Shown here: piece by piece, positions 17,834 to 27,017 of the stretch
Numbering within the stretch: the first letter of the stretch is position 1
Layout: each line of letters opens with the position of its first letter
From: Planococcus sp. ISL-110
GTDB taxonomy: Bacteria > Bacillota > Bacilli > Bacillales_A > Planococcaceae
Assembly (NCBI RefSeq): GCF_018613575.1
Contig: NZ_JAGGPX010000003.1
Span: 137,739-177,221, forward strand
Direction of reading: 5' to 3'
Length of the DNA stretch: 39,483 bases
The notes under the pieces: generated by a model
Told to the model about the DNA's origin: nothing
The model's database searches: none
Seen by the model: only the letters and a program-made list of their open reading frames with translations
Program-made: the position numbers and the translations under genes

Positions 17834-18606
17834 TATATAACCTTCGCTTCGTTGCGCAGCAACCCGACCAGTTCAGTTACCTGGTTGGAGATGTCGCCTT
17901 CGAGAATCCGGCCAGCCGCTTTTTTCGGTGGCAGGTAGATTTCGATGGTTTCTGTTTTCGCTTCTACATCGCCTTCTTCGATATCCAGATCATCCAATTC
18001 CAATTCTTCAAGCGGTTTTTTCTTCGCTTTCATGATGCCTGGAAGTGATGGATAACGCGGCTCGTTCAAGCCTTGTTGAGCTGTGACCAGAAGCGGCAAT
18101 GACGTTTCCAACTCTTCCGCATCCCCTTCGATATCACGGACGATGGTGACGGTTTCGCCTTCAATGCTCAAGCTCGTGATGGTCGTCACATAGTTGATGC
18201 CCAGCAAATCAGCAACACGTGGACCAACTTGTCCGGATCCGCCGTCAATTGCGACGTTGCCGGCCAAAATCAAATCAGCTTCTTTGTCTTTTAAGTATTC
18301 AGCCAGTATGTACGCAGAAGTAAACTGGTCCATTTCTTCAATATCATCTTCTGTATTGATCAGGACAGCTTTGTCAGCGCCCATCGCAAGTGCTGTACGC
18401 AGCTGTTTCTCGGCTTCTTCATTGCCGATCGTGACAACCGTCACTTCGCCGCCGTGTGCATCGCGGACCGTGATCGCTTCTTCAATGGCGTACTCATCGT
18501 ACGGATTGATGATGAATTCCGCTCCGTCTTCCTGGATTTGTCCACCTGAAACGACGATTTTCTCTTCTGTGTCAAACGTACGTTTTACCAATACAAAAAT
18601 GTTCAT
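17833..18606 (-). CDS. etfB: Electron transfer flavoprotein beta subunit
   Basis: Partner of EtfA; binds AMP and forms the heterodimer. The 257 residues contain the N-terminal NPYDEYAIEEA, GADKAVLI, the nucleotide loop AGNVAIDGGSGQVGPRVADLLG near 120, and the conserved RYPSLPGIMKAKKKPLE near 195. It follows fadB by about 20 bases, so fadR-fadB-etfB form one transcript. The last codons abut the tandem repeat array. Confidence 0.97.
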   Translation of the reverse strand: MNIFVLVKRTFDTEEKIVVSGGQIQEDGAEFIINPYDEYAIEEAITVRDAHGGEVTVVTIGNEEAEKQLRTALAMGADKAVLINTEDDIEEMDQFTSAYILAEYLKDKEADLILAGNVAIDGGSGQVGPRVADLLGINYVTTITSLSIEGETVTIVRDIEGDAEELETSLPLLVTAQQGLNEPRYPSLPGIMKAKKKPLEELELDDLDIEEGDVEAKTETIEIYLPPKKAAGRILEGDISNQVTELVGLLRNEAKVI

Positions 18607-18626
18607 GAACGTAAACCTCCCAAGTA

Positions 18627-19400
18627 TTATTTCCCTTTAAATTGTGCTTCACGTTTTTCCAGAAATGCCTGGATTCCTTCTTTTGCATCTTCTGAAACAA
18701 AAACGGTTCCAAAAGATTGTGCTTCAGCATTTACGCCTTCATGATACGACGCAGGCTTGCTGTACTGCAGCATCCCGATCGCCGCTTTCACAGAAACCGG
18801 GCTTTTTTTCGCGATTTTGCGGGCGATTGTAAGCGTTTCCGAAAGTAGGTCATCTTCTGCATAGGCACGGTTAGCCAAACCATATTGCGCTGCTTCCGTC
18901 CCGGAGATCGGATCACTTGTCAACAGCATTTCTGCCGCTTTTGCTGCGCCTACATATCTTGGCAGACGCTGCGTCCCAGCAAACCCAGGTATTAAGCCTA
19001 ATTGAAGCTCCGGTAATCCCAGTTTAGCATTTTCAGTGACAAATCGCATATGGCAACTCATTGCCAATTCCAATCCGCCGCCTAAAGCCGCTCCGTGGAT
19101 TGCCGCGATAACAGGCTTATGGAAGGTTTCAACACGTTCAAAAACTTTCTGTCCGCTAGCTGATAATTTCGAGAATTCTTCTCCGGAAGATACCTGTGTA
19201 AATTCCTTGATGTCTGCACCAGCAGAAAAGAACTTGCCTTCTCCGTGCAGGACGATGACGCGAACCTCTTCATCATGCTCTACCTGGTTCAACAATTCAT
19301 CGACTTCCAAAATGAGTGTACGGGACAGCGCATTTGCCGGTGGACGATTAATCGTCGCGACCGCTACCCCATCTTCTTTTTTCCAACTGATAAATTCCAT
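18627..19400 (-). CDS. fadB: Enoyl-CoA hydratase (beta-oxidation)
   Basis: Hydrates trans-2-enoyl-CoA to 3-hydroxyacyl-CoA. It is a 257-residue crotonase-fold protein. The oxyanion-hole block [11 protein letters not shown] lies near 58-68. [13 protein letters not shown] near 106 and [11 protein letters not shown] near 130 provide the two catalytic glutamates. Equivalent to ysiB/fadB of B. subtilis and placed between fadR and etfB. A short gap (17 bases) follows fadR. Confidence 0.93.
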   Translation of the reverse strand: MEFISWKKEDGVAVATINRPPANALSRTLILEVDELLNQVEHDEEVRVIVLHGEGKFFSAGADIKEFTQVSSGEEFSKLSASGQKVFERVETFHKPVIAAIHGAALGGGLELAMSCHMRFVTENAKLGLPELQLGLIPGFAGTQRLPRYVGAAKAAEMLLTSDPISGTEAAQYGLANRAYAEDDLLSETLTIARKIAKKSPVSVKAAIGMLQYSKPASYHEGVNAEAQSFGTVFVSEDAKEGIQAFLEKREAQFKGK

Positions 19401-19417
19401 CCAATGAGCCCCTCCCT

Positions 19418-20002
19418 TTAAGCCTGCATGCCTTTCAGCAGCAAACGCTGAACTTGTGGTGCGAGTTCGACCAGATCGTATTTATGGTCATTCATGACCC
19501 ACGTCGTAATGGTCTCATCCATTGTACCAAAAACCATCTGCCTGGCTAAACGAATATCCATGGCTGCATCAAATTCTCCATCTTCCATCCCTTTAATGAG
19601 GATCTTATCCATCAGCTTCAAGTATTCACGCAGCACATTATTGATTTTTGCACGGATTTCTTGATTTGACTGACGCAATTCAAGCTGCGTAACAATCGCT
19701 AAATGAATGTCGCCGGCCAATAGTTCAAAATGGCTTTCAATCATCAGCCCCAGCTTGACAGGGGCACTTAAATCACGGGAGATGATTTGTTCCAGCTTGC
19801 TGACGAAAACACCCATCTTTTCCTGAAACACTGAAATTAGAATGTCTTCCTTATTTTTAAAATACAAATAAATTGTTCCATCGGCCACACCGGCCTGTTT
19901 AGCTATTTTTGAAACCTGTGCCTGATGATAGCCATTTTCAGCGATGACAATAACTGCCGCATCAATGATTTGCTTATACTTCGGCTTATCTTTTTTCACC
20001 AT
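19418..20002 (-). CDS. fadR: TetR-family fatty-acid degradation regulator FadR
   Basis: Represses beta-oxidation genes and releases DNA on binding long-chain acyl-CoA, as known for B. subtilis FadR (YsiA). The 194 residues start [16 protein letters not shown]. The helix-turn-helix is at about 27-48 ([26 protein letters not shown]), followed by the all-helical ligand domain. The ATG at 20002 follows GGTGGTG; the longer frame would start inside the operator. It is preceded by its own promoter and a FadR-type palindrome, implying autoregulation. Confidence 0.93.
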   Translation of the reverse strand: MVKKDKPKYKQIIDAAVIVIAENGYHQAQVSKIAKQAGVADGTIYLYFKNKEDILISVFQEKMGVFVSKLEQIISRDLSAPVKLGLMIESHFELLAGDIHLAIVTQLELRQSNQEIRAKINNVLREYLKLMDKILIKGMEDGEFDAAMDIRLARQMVFGTMDETITTWVMNDHKYDLVELAPQVQRLLLKGMQA

Positions 20003-20022
20003 ACTGTCACCACCCAAAAAAA

Positions 20023-20060
20023 TATGAAAATATGAATGGCGATTCATTCATATTTTCATA
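20023..20060. promoter_or_regulatory. FadR-type operator palindrome
   Basis: Perfect 15-base arms TATGAAAATATGAAT (20023-20037) and ATTCATATTTTCATA (20046-20060) around 8 bases. The core TGAATG...CATTCA resembles the B. subtilis FadR box (TGAATGAMTARTCATTCA). It begins within the -10 hexamer of the fadR promoter and covers the transcription start. Confidence 0.78.
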
Positions 20061-20086
20061 ATATAGTTTATTCTATAGAGTGTCAA
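20058..20086 (-). promoter_or_regulatory. Internal promoter for fadR-fadB-etfB-etfA
   Basis: On the minus strand TTGACA (20081-20086), 17 bases and TATTAT (20058-20063): near-consensus sigma-A. It lies right after the lcfA stop codon, so fadR and the genes after it can be transcribed separately from lcfA. Confidence 0.8.
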
Positions 20087-20098
20087 GTTTTTATTCGC

Positions 20099-21790
20099 TT
20101 ACGATGGAACTGGTTCGTTCTGCTTGGCTACCTCTTCATCCACCAGTGAACGGCGCAGAATTTTCCCGACCGCTGTTTTCGGCAGCTCTTTGCGGAATTC
20201 GTAAATACGCGGCACTTTGAATGAAGCCAAGTGTTCTCGACAATGCGTATTGAGTTCTTCTTCTGTTACAGTATAGCCTTCTTTCAGCACGATGTATGCT
20301 TTTACCGTTTCACCGCGGTACGGATCCGGGATTCCAGCTACCACACATTCTTGAATGGCTTCATGTTCATAAAGCACTTCTTCGATTTCGCGCGGATAAA
20401 TATTAAAGCCGCCTGCGATGATCATGTCTTTTTTACGGTCGACGATAAAGAAATGGCCTTCATCATCCATATAGCCAAGATCTCCGGTCAGTAACCAGCC
20501 ATCGACAATTGTTGCCGCTGTTTCTTCCGGCTTGTTCCAGTAGCCTTTCATGACTTGAGGGCCTTTAATGGCAATTTCACCGATTTCCCCGTTTGGAACC
20601 GGATCTGTTGTGCCCGTTTGGAAAATCTTGCAGTCGGTGTCCGGATATGGCAAGCCAATCGATCCTTTTGTCCGTTCTCCCCAAACCAGATTCGAATGAG
20701 TAACCGGAGAAGTTTCCGTCAATCCATATCCTTCGACCAGTTTCCCGCCGGTCAGCTTTTCGAATTTCTCCTGTACTTCTGCCGGCAAAGGTGCCGAACC
20801 GCTCAGGCAGGCTTCGATTGAGGACAGATCGTATTTGGCGATATCGGGATGGTTCATCAATCCAATATACAGAGTTGGTGCCCCAGGAAAAAGAGTGGGT
20901 TTTTGCTTGTTGATGGTCTTCAATGCCGTTTCAGGATCGAATTTCGGCAGCAGCACCATTTTATTGCCCAACATCACGGACAGGATCAATACTGTCGTCA
21001 AGCCGTAGACATGGAACAATGGGATGATGCCCATGATTGTCTCTTCGCCTTTTTTGCATTTGTATAACCAGCTGTCACACATCGTCGCATTGGAAATGAT
21101 ATTCTTATGCGTCAGCATGACACCTTTGGGCGAACCTGTCGTGCCTCCCGTATATTGCAGCAAAGCCAGGTCTTCTTCGAAGTTAAAAGGCGTTTCCTCA
21201 ATAGTTGGCTGTGCGGTTTTCATAATTTCGGTAAACAGGTGGTTGATTCCCCTGTGCTCGACTTTGACCGTCATGCCGTATTGTTTTTTCTGGATAAATG
21301 GATACACCAGGTTTTTCGGGAAGGCCAGATAGTCCTTGATGCCGGTCACAATGACATTTTCCAAATCCGTTTCCTTAATTACTTTGGAAATCCTCGGGAA
21401 TAGAATGTCCAGCCCGATAATAGCCTTTGCGCCTGAATCCTTCATCTGATAGGCAATTTCACGCTCCGTATACAAAGGGTTGGTCATAACGACAACACCG
21501 CCAGCATAAAGGATGCCGTAAAAACTGATGACTGCCTGCGGACAGTTGGGCAGCATGATTGAAACCCTGTCGCCTTTTTTGATGCCCAGTTTTTGAAGGT
21601 AATTGGCGAACTTCATGGAGGATTTGTACAACTCCTCATAAGAAAGTTCCTTCCCCATGAAATGGATCGCCACTTTTTGCGGATACTTTTCATAGGCTTT
21701 TGTTAAATATTCCTGTACCGGCATGCTTGGATAAGTCAGCGTATGTGGTATTTCCGGCGGATAATGAGCCAGCCAAGGTTTTTCAGTCAT
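20099..21790 (-). CDS. lcfA: Long-chain fatty acid-CoA ligase
   Basis: Activates fatty acids to acyl-CoA by way of an acyl-adenylate. The 563-residue ANL-superfamily enzyme has the P-loop-like YTGGTTGSPKGVMLTH near 215, GYGLTETSPVTH near 355, the DGWLLTGDLGYMDDEGHFFIVDRKKDMI hinge region near 430, and the catalytic Lys in PKTAVGKILRR near the C-terminus. AGGAGG precedes the ATG. First gene of the B. subtilis-type order lcfA-fadR-fadB-etfB-etfA. Its own promoter overlaps a cre site. Confidence 0.95.
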   Translation of the reverse strand: MTEKPWLAHYPPEIPHTLTYPSMPVQEYLTKAYEKYPQKVAIHFMGKELSYEELYKSSMKFANYLQKLGIKKGDRVSIMLPNCPQAVISFYGILYAGGVVVMTNPLYTEREIAYQMKDSGAKAIIGLDILFPRISKVIKETDLENVIVTGIKDYLAFPKNLVYPFIQKKQYGMTVKVEHRGINHLFTEIMKTAQPTIEETPFNFEEDLALLQYTGGTTGSPKGVMLTHKNIISNATMCDSWLYKCKKGEETIMGIIPLFHVYGLTTVLILSVMLGNKMVLLPKFDPETALKTINKQKPTLFPGAPTLYIGLMNHPDIAKYDLSSIEACLSGSAPLPAEVQEKFEKLTGGKLVEGYGLTETSPVTHSNLVWGERTKGSIGLPYPDTDCKIFQTGTTDPVPNGEIGEIAIKGPQVMKGYWNKPEETAATIVDGWLLTGDLGYMDDEGHFFIVDRKKDMIIAGGFNIYPREIEEVLYEHEAIQECVVAGIPDPYRGETVKAYIVLKEGYTVTEEELNTHCREHLASFKVPRIYEFRKELPKTAVGKILRRSLVDEEVAKQNEPVPS

Positions 21791-21841
21791 TCTTTTGACC
21801 TCCTATTTTTTAATAGAATCGTGCGAATATTCCTATTTTTC

Positions 21842-21870
21842 ATTATAAAGAATAATGATACCGCTTTCAA
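21842..21870 (-). promoter_or_regulatory. lcfA promoter with overlapping cre (CcpA) site
   Basis: On the minus strand TTGAAA (21865-21870), 17 bases and TATAAT (21842-21847). TTGAAAGCGGTATCAT (21855-21870) matches the cre consensus WTGNNARCGNWWWCAW at every position and covers the -35 element. CcpA binding would therefore repress lcfA on preferred sugars. No FadR box is seen here. Sequence from 21871 to 22067 shows no gene. Confidence 0.85.
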
Positions 21871-22067
21871 ACTTTATTTATATAAGTTGCAGTAATTGTT
21901 TAATATGGATTCTAAATGGCTTTTTGTATTTCTAAAACCTTTCCTTTTTGAACTGACTTGACCTTATCTTAAAGCGTCCGTCTGGAGCGTTTTCTTTATC
22001 CCTGCTGCTTTCAAAACGATGAAAAAAACGAACCCATTAGTTAATCCCTTCACTAAACTTGCCCAAA

Positions 22068-22093
22068 CAAAAAAGCCAACCTAAAGGCTGGCC
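22068..22093 (-). terminator. Terminator after yshE and the 26-residue ORF
   Basis: GGCCAGCCTTTAGGTTGGC followed by T6 on the minus strand, a few bases past the small ORF stop. Confidence 0.88.
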
Positions 22094-22099
22094 GTTTCA

Positions 22100-22180
22100 T
22101 TAGAAAACAAACAGGAAAATGACTCCCACAATCAAGAAGATTGCGCAAAAGACAAACAAGATTTTAATTAGGTTTTCCAT
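22100..22180 (-). CDS. Tiny single-span membrane protein (26 residues)
   Basis: ATG at 22180 preceded by AGGAG at 9-10 bases encodes a peptide that begins MENLIKILFVFCAI and continues with hydrophobic residues to the end (LIVGVIFLFVF). It is almost entirely one transmembrane helix with a short charged start. It lies 12 bases after yshE and just before a strong terminator, so it would be the last gene of that transcript. I do not recognise a family. The ribosome-binding site, the spacing and the hydrophobic pattern support a real gene. Confidence 0.55.
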   Translation of the reverse strand: MENLIKILFVFCAIFLIVGVIFLFVF

Positions 22181-22192
22181 TACATCCAACTC

Positions 22193-22606
22193 CTATTGAA
22201 TACTGGCTCCGATAACAAACGACAAACCGACAGAGATAACCATCGAAATGAGGCCGACAGAGCGGTTATCCTTTTCGATTTCGTCATCCACCTTAAATTT
22301 GGGCGTCAAAAACTCAAACAGAATATAGGCGAATATCAGCAAAGTAAAACCGAATAGCCCCCAACCGATCATTTCAAATAAGGAATTATGCTGTTCGATG
22401 GAAAAGCGGAAAATGTTGGTGACACCAAAAATCTTTCCACCTGTCGCCATCGCCACTGACAAATTCCCTTTTTTGATTTGTTCCCAGTTATTATACTTTG
22501 TCACCATTTCGAAAATCACCATGGCAACGATCAAACACAATACCACCACACTGAAATAGCCTGCCGATTCGACCAGCGGGTGCGTCCAAAATCCTGTTTC
22601 TGTCAT
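22193..22606 (-). CDS. yshE: DUF350 membrane protein (YshE-like)
   Basis: A 137-residue integral membrane protein with four predicted spans (about 15-33, 52-60 with neighbours, 75-95 and 117-135). The region FEMIGWGLFGFTLLIFAYILFEFLTPKF resembles one DUF350 unit. It occupies the yshE position between mutS2 and lcfA. Its function is unknown. It is 23 bases from mutS2 and probably co-transcribed. Confidence 0.75.
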   Translation of the reverse strand: MTETGFWTHPLVESAGYFSVVVLCLIVAMVIFEMVTKYNNWEQIKKGNLSVAMATGGKIFGVTNIFRFSIEQHNSLFEMIGWGLFGFTLLIFAYILFEFLTPKFKVDDEIEKDNRSVGLISMVISVGLSFVIGASIQ

Positions 22607-22629
22607 GTCTTATACTCCTCTGCGGAAAA

Positions 22630-24990
22630 TCACTTTAATTCGGCGACTGTAACACCAGATCCGCCTTCGCCAGCTTCACCAAAACGGTAATTTTTCACTC
22701 GTGGATGTTTTTTCAAATACTGCTGGACGCCTTGGCGCAATGCGCCGGTCCCTTTTCCATGAATGATTGATACTTGGTGGTAATTTGATAATAACGCATC
22801 ATCCAGGTATTTTTCAACACGTGCAAGTGCATCTTCATACCGTTCACCGCGCAAATCAAGTTCCATCTTCACATGGCTGTCCCGGTCTTTCAACGTCGTC
22901 ATTGTCCGAGTCTCTTTTTGCTTTTCCGGTTTTGTATAAGACAGATCGGACTCCGGCAGCTTCATCTTCAAAATGCCGATTTGAACAATCCACTCATCTT
23001 TGGATACTTTCTCCACCAATGTCCCTTTCTGGCCAAAGGAAATGACTTTGACTTCGTCATTTGGCTTTAAAGGTTTGGCTGCATTGTCTTTTGCCGCCTT
23101 TTTCAGGATGCGATTTTGAGGCATAGCATCTTCCAGGCGCTTTTTGGCATCAATCAGTTCATGCTCTTTTACCGATGAACTTTGGTTAAGCTGCATTTTG
23201 CGCAGATCCGATATGACGGCTTCTGCTTCAGCCCGGGCCTGATCAACAATTTTTCGGGCCTTTTCTTTCGCTTTTTCTTCCAGCCGCTCTTTTTGCTGCT
23301 CGTATTCTTCCAGCTGCTTGGCCAATTCTTTTTTCAGCTGCTCTGATTCAGATAAAATTTCTTTGGTATGCTCCGCGTCCTGTTCCGCTTCACGACGGCT
23401 CTTCTCGAGAGACGCAATCATCGAATCAACCGCTTTGCTGTCGGTTCCGGTAAAGCTCTTGGCATGATTGATGACATGCTCCGGCAAACCTAGACGTTTG
23501 GAAATTTCGAAAGCATTGCTTCGGCCAGGCACTCCAATCAGCAGGCGATACGTTGGACTCAATGTCTCCACATCAAATTCCACGCTGGCATTTGCCACGC
23601 CCGGACGGTTATAGCCATATGCCTTCAGTTCCGGGTAATGCGTCGTTGCAATGACGCGTGCGCCTCTGCCATGGACTTCATCCAATAACGAGATGGCCAG
23701 AGCTGCGCCTTCCTGTGGATCCGTACCCGCTCCCAATTCATCGAAAATCACAAGGGAATTTTCATCGAATTTGGTCAGGATATCTACAATGTTGACCATA
23801 TGGGACGAAAATGTACTCAAGCTTTGCTCAATTGACTGTTCATCGCCGATATCCGCAAAAATCTGATCGAATACCGCCAATTCCGAGCCGTCGAGTGCAG
23901 GCACCGGCAAACCGGATTGAGCCATCAATGTCGCCAATCCGACAGTCTTCAAGGTTACCGTTTTACCGCCTGTATTGGGACCCGTAATGACAATTGCCGT
24001 AATGTCTCCGCCAAATTCGATATCGTTTGGCACCACTTCGTCTTTTGGGATCAACGGATGGCGCGCTTTCCGCAAATTGATATAGCCTTCCGTGTTCATG
24101 GTTGGCTTGGTGCCTCTATGGGCTGAGCCGTATTTCGCCTTTGCCAGGATCAAGTCGATTTCACCAAGCACTTCAACCAATTTGAAAAGTTCGTGGGCAA
24201 CTTCCTGCACTTGCGCTGACAGCATGAGCAGAATACGGTCGATTTCTTCTTTTTCCTTCATCTTCAAACGGCGAACTTCATTGTTTGCCTGCATAACGGC
24301 ATCCGGTTCAATGAACAGCGTCTGTCCTGAAGAAGACTGGTCGTGCACAATGCCGCCGTAGTGGTTGCGGTATTCCTGTTTGACCGGGATGACAAAGCGG
24401 TCATTTCGGATGGTCACAATTGAATCCGACAGCATTTTCGATGCGTTTTTGCCGCGCACCAGGCTTTCCAGGCGTTCACGGACACGGCTTTCCTGCGTCC
24501 GCAATTGCTGGCGGATCGTCCGCAATTCAGAACTCGCGCTGTCCAACACGCCGCCGTTGTCATCAATACAGATGTTGATGGCGTGTTCGAGAGCGGTCAA
24601 TATCGGCATCGATTCTTTTTTCTCCAGAAAATGCGGAATTTGAATAACCGCTTCTTCCTTGATGGTTTCAAAAAACTGGCGCAGGATGCGGCTCGCGCGA
24701 ATGGTCGATGAAACCTCCATCAGTTCCATCGGGCTTAGGCTGCCGCCAATTTGCGCGCGTCGTGCATGCAGGCGAATATCGAAAATACCGCCCATCGGCA
24801 CATTGTTTTTGACACGCAAAACCTGTGCGCCTTCATCCATCTGCTCCAACAGACGATTGACTTCATTGATATCCGTGGATGGCAAAAGCTTGTCCACATG
24901 GGCTTTTCCGAGTGTTGAAGTGCAATACCGTGCCACTTCATCGCGGATTTTATAAAATTCAAGTGTCCTTAATGCGCGTTCTGCGATCAT
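22630..24990 (-). CDS. mutS2: Endonuclease MutS2
   Basis: MutS-like ATPase without mismatch-recognition domains; known roles are suppression of recombination and rescue of collided ribosomes. The 786 residues have the core and clamp helices (about 1-310), a Walker [14 protein letters not shown] near 333, a Walker [16 protein letters not shown] near 410, a long coiled coil (about 515-630), a KOW-like linker, and a C-terminal Smr nuclease domain with [12 protein letters not shown] and [21 protein letters not shown] precedes the ATG. Confidence 0.96.
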   Translation of the reverse strand: MIAERALRTLEFYKIRDEVARYCTSTLGKAHVDKLLPSTDINEVNRLLEQMDEGAQVLRVKNNVPMGGIFDIRLHARRAQIGGSLSPMELMEVSSTIRASRILRQFFETIKEEAVIQIPHFLEKKESMPILTALEHAINICIDDNGGVLDSASSELRTIRQQLRTQESRVRERLESLVRGKNASKMLSDSIVTIRNDRFVIPVKQEYRNHYGGIVHDQSSSGQTLFIEPDAVMQANNEVRRLKMKEKEEIDRILLMLSAQVQEVAHELFKLVEVLGEIDLILAKAKYGSAHRGTKPTMNTEGYINLRKARHPLIPKDEVVPNDIEFGGDITAIVITGPNTGGKTVTLKTVGLATLMAQSGLPVPALDGSELAVFDQIFADIGDEQSIEQSLSTFSSHMVNIVDILTKFDENSLVIFDELGAGTDPQEGAALAISLLDEVHGRGARVIATTHYPELKAYGYNRPGVANASVEFDVETLSPTYRLLIGVPGRSNAFEISKRLGLPEHVINHAKSFTGTDSKAVDSMIASLEKSRREAEQDAEHTKEILSESEQLKKELAKQLEEYEQQKERLEEKAKEKARKIVDQARAEAEAVISDLRKMQLNQSSSVKEHELIDAKKRLEDAMPQNRILKKAAKDNAAKPLKPNDEVKVISFGQKGTLVEKVSKDEWIVQIGILKMKLPESDLSYTKPEKQKETRTMTTLKDRDSHVKMELDLRGERYEDALARVEKYLDDALLSNYHQVSIIHGKGTGALRQGVQQYLKKHPRVKNYRFGEAGEGGSGVTVAELK

Positions 24991-25034
24991 TCAAGACCCT
25001 CCTAACGTTTCAGATAAATTGATAAAGATATTAC

Positions 25035-25140
25035 GAAAAATAACTCCGCTTTCCTGCGGGCTTGCGCCGAACTAACTCGGGCTAAACGCCCGAGTGGATT
25101 TCGGCACTTCGCTATCCCGCTGGAGTCTCCGTTATTTTTC
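25035..25140. repeat. 106-bp cruciform-like palindromic element between polX and mutS2
   Basis: GAAAAATAAC at 25035-25044 is perfectly inverted at 25131-25140. Inside, TGCGGG pairs with CCCGC, and GCCGAA plus CTCGGGC pair with GCCCGAG plus TTCGGC around a TAAAC loop. The whole element can fold into one long hairpin. No coding content. Confidence 0.8.
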
Positions 25141-25251
25141 TCCATATCTTGGTGTAGTTTATAAAAATAATGAAAAGCTTATTATCTATTACTTGATAAC
25201 CTCATCTAGGTCGAGAGCGTAAACAGAGGAATTAAAATATAAAATAAACTT

Positions 25252-26961
25252 TTAATTCGTCCTATTCAAGTATGCTTTCAGTTTTTCCAACGACCATGTG
25301 TTGACGACAGTATCTTTTTTCAGCCACGCTTTTTGGGCATGCTTGATGCCGGTTTCCATGACTTCCAAGCCTTCGATGGCGTGGGCATCCGTATTGATTG
25401 CCACTGGTACGCCTTTTTCCTGTGCCATGACCAAGTATGGTACAGCAAGATCGAGGCGATATGGGCTAGCGTTCAACTCGACAATTTTGCCATATTCTTT
25501 TGCCCAGTCCAAAATCTGCTCGACATCGGGATCATAGCCGTCACGCTGGCCAACGATCCGTCCGGTCGGGTGGGCGATCATGTGGACATATGGGTTTTTC
25601 ATAGCCGTCAAAATCCGTTCCATGATCTGTTCCTGCGGCTGCTGGAAGCTTGAATGGATGCTGGCAATGACAAAATCCAGTTGCTTTAGCAGGTCATCAT
25701 CAAAGTCCAGTGTGGCGTCCGGCAAAATATCCATTTCGGTTCCGGACAGCACTTCAATCGCCGGGTATTGTTGGTTCGTTTCGCGGATCAGGGCATGCTG
25801 TTCGGCTAGCCGCTCTGGCGTCAAGCCGTTTGCCACTTTTAAATACTGCGAATGATCGGTGATGACCATGTATTGATAAGATTTTGCCACACAGGCGTCA
25901 ATCATTTCCTTTAACGAATTGGCTCCATCCGACCAGGTGGTGTGCATATGCAGATCACCTTTGATGTCTTCAATCGCCACCAGCTCAGGCAATTCTTCCA
26001 GACGGTCAAGTTCCCGTCCATCTTCACGCACGGATGGTGGAATGAAAGGCAGGCCAAAATGCGCAAAAAAGTCCGTCTCAGATGCAAACGTTTCAACGGT
26101 CCCGTCTTCCTGCTCCACGCCATATTCACTGATTTTCTTGTTCTGTGATTTGGCCAGCTGGCGCATTTTGACATTATGGTCTTTGGATCCGGTGAAATGA
26201 TGCAGCGCCGTTACAAATTCTTCAGGGGCCACCAGGCGAAAATCAACATCAATCGGTTCCAGCACCTCTACGGTGACAGACACTTTCGTGTCTCCGGACG
26301 CAATCGTTTCCTGTACCGGCAACGCTGCCAGCAATTGTTCTTTGACGAGCGCGGGTTCTGCTGTCGCGATGATAAAATCCAGATCCTTGCTGGTTTCTTT
26401 GGTGCGCCGGAAACTGCCGGCCACTGAAAACTCAGTGACTTCCGCAATCGTAATCAAGACGTCCTCGATGAACGCCACTGTTTCTTCCGTTTTCCAGATT
26501 GGCTGCCGATCCGGCTTGGTCTCGAAATCATTCAGCTCTTTCAGGATCTTTTCCTCAGATTTCGGACCGAATCCCGGGAGCTTCTGGATTTCCTGGTTCA
26601 GGCAGGCTGTCTTCAATGCTTCCATCGAATCAATGCCCAGCTCCTTGTACAGCTTAGCGATTTTCTTGCCGCCCATTCCCTGCAACTTCATCATCGGGAC
26701 AAGACCTTTCGGCACTTCTTCCTGAAGCTCTTCCAGAACGGTGGACTTGCCGTCGTTGATCAATTCCAGAACGACGTCCCCTGTGCCTTTGCCAATGCCT
26801 TTCAGCTTGGTGACATCTTCGATTTCGTCCAGGCTGCGCTGATCCAATTCAAGCGCCTGTGCGGCTTTGCGGAAAGCCGATACTTTAAACGGGTTTTCCC
26901 CTTTGAGTTCCATGTATAACGCAATTTTTTCAAGCGTTCTGATGATGATCTTCTTATTCAT
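25252..26961 (-). CDS. polX: DNA polymerase/3'-5' exonuclease PolX
   Basis: Family-X repair polymerase fused to a PHP phosphoesterase. In 569 residues: helix-hairpin-helix motifs at about 50-110 (KLKGIGKGTGDVV, LQGMGGKKIAKL, LPGFGPKSEEKI), the nucleotidyltransferase signature GSFRRTKETSKDLDFI near 182, and the C-terminal PHP domain from about 335 with GDLHMHTTWSDGA, TDHS, HSSF, HPTGR and NTDAH. GGAGGG lies 6 bases before the ATG. A terminator sits only 24 bases upstream, after cvpA. Confidence 0.95.
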   Translation of the reverse strand: MNKKIIIRTLEKIALYMELKGENPFKVSAFRKAAQALELDQRSLDEIEDVTKLKGIGKGTGDVVLELINDGKSTVLEELQEEVPKGLVPMMKLQGMGGKKIAKLYKELGIDSMEALKTACLNQEIQKLPGFGPKSEEKILKELNDFETKPDRQPIWKTEETVAFIEDVLITIAEVTEFSVAGSFRRTKETSKDLDFIIATAEPALVKEQLLAALPVQETIASGDTKVSVTVEVLEPIDVDFRLVAPEEFVTALHHFTGSKDHNVKMRQLAKSQNKKISEYGVEQEDGTVETFASETDFFAHFGLPFIPPSVREDGRELDRLEELPELVAIEDIKGDLHMHTTWSDGANSLKEMIDACVAKSYQYMVITDHSQYLKVANGLTPERLAEQHALIRETNQQYPAIEVLSGTEMDILPDATLDFDDDLLKQLDFVIASIHSSFQQPQEQIMERILTAMKNPYVHMIAHPTGRIVGQRDGYDPDVEQILDWAKEYGKIVELNASPYRLDLAVPYLVMAQEKGVPVAINTDAHAIEGLEVMETGIKHAQKAWLKKDTVVNTWSLEKLKAYLNRTN

Positions 26962-26984
26962 CAAGAGCCCTCCTCGTTTCGATT

Positions 26985-27014
26985 AAAAAAACTTCCCTCG
27001 TAAGAGAGAAGTTC
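26985..27014 (-). terminator. Terminator after yshB, directly upstream of polX
   Basis: AACTTCTCTC and GAGGGAAGTT pair around TTAC on the minus strand, followed by T7. It begins just 3 bases past the yshB stop and ends 24 bases before polX, leaving no room for another promoter. Confidence 0.8.
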
Positions 27015-27017
27015 CTA

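Noticed and set aside
17541..18048. Open frames on both strands running through the 123-bp repeats
   Set aside because: The unit length is a multiple of three, so any stop-free frame extends through all copies. The translations are just repeated units and one frame continues antisense to etfB.
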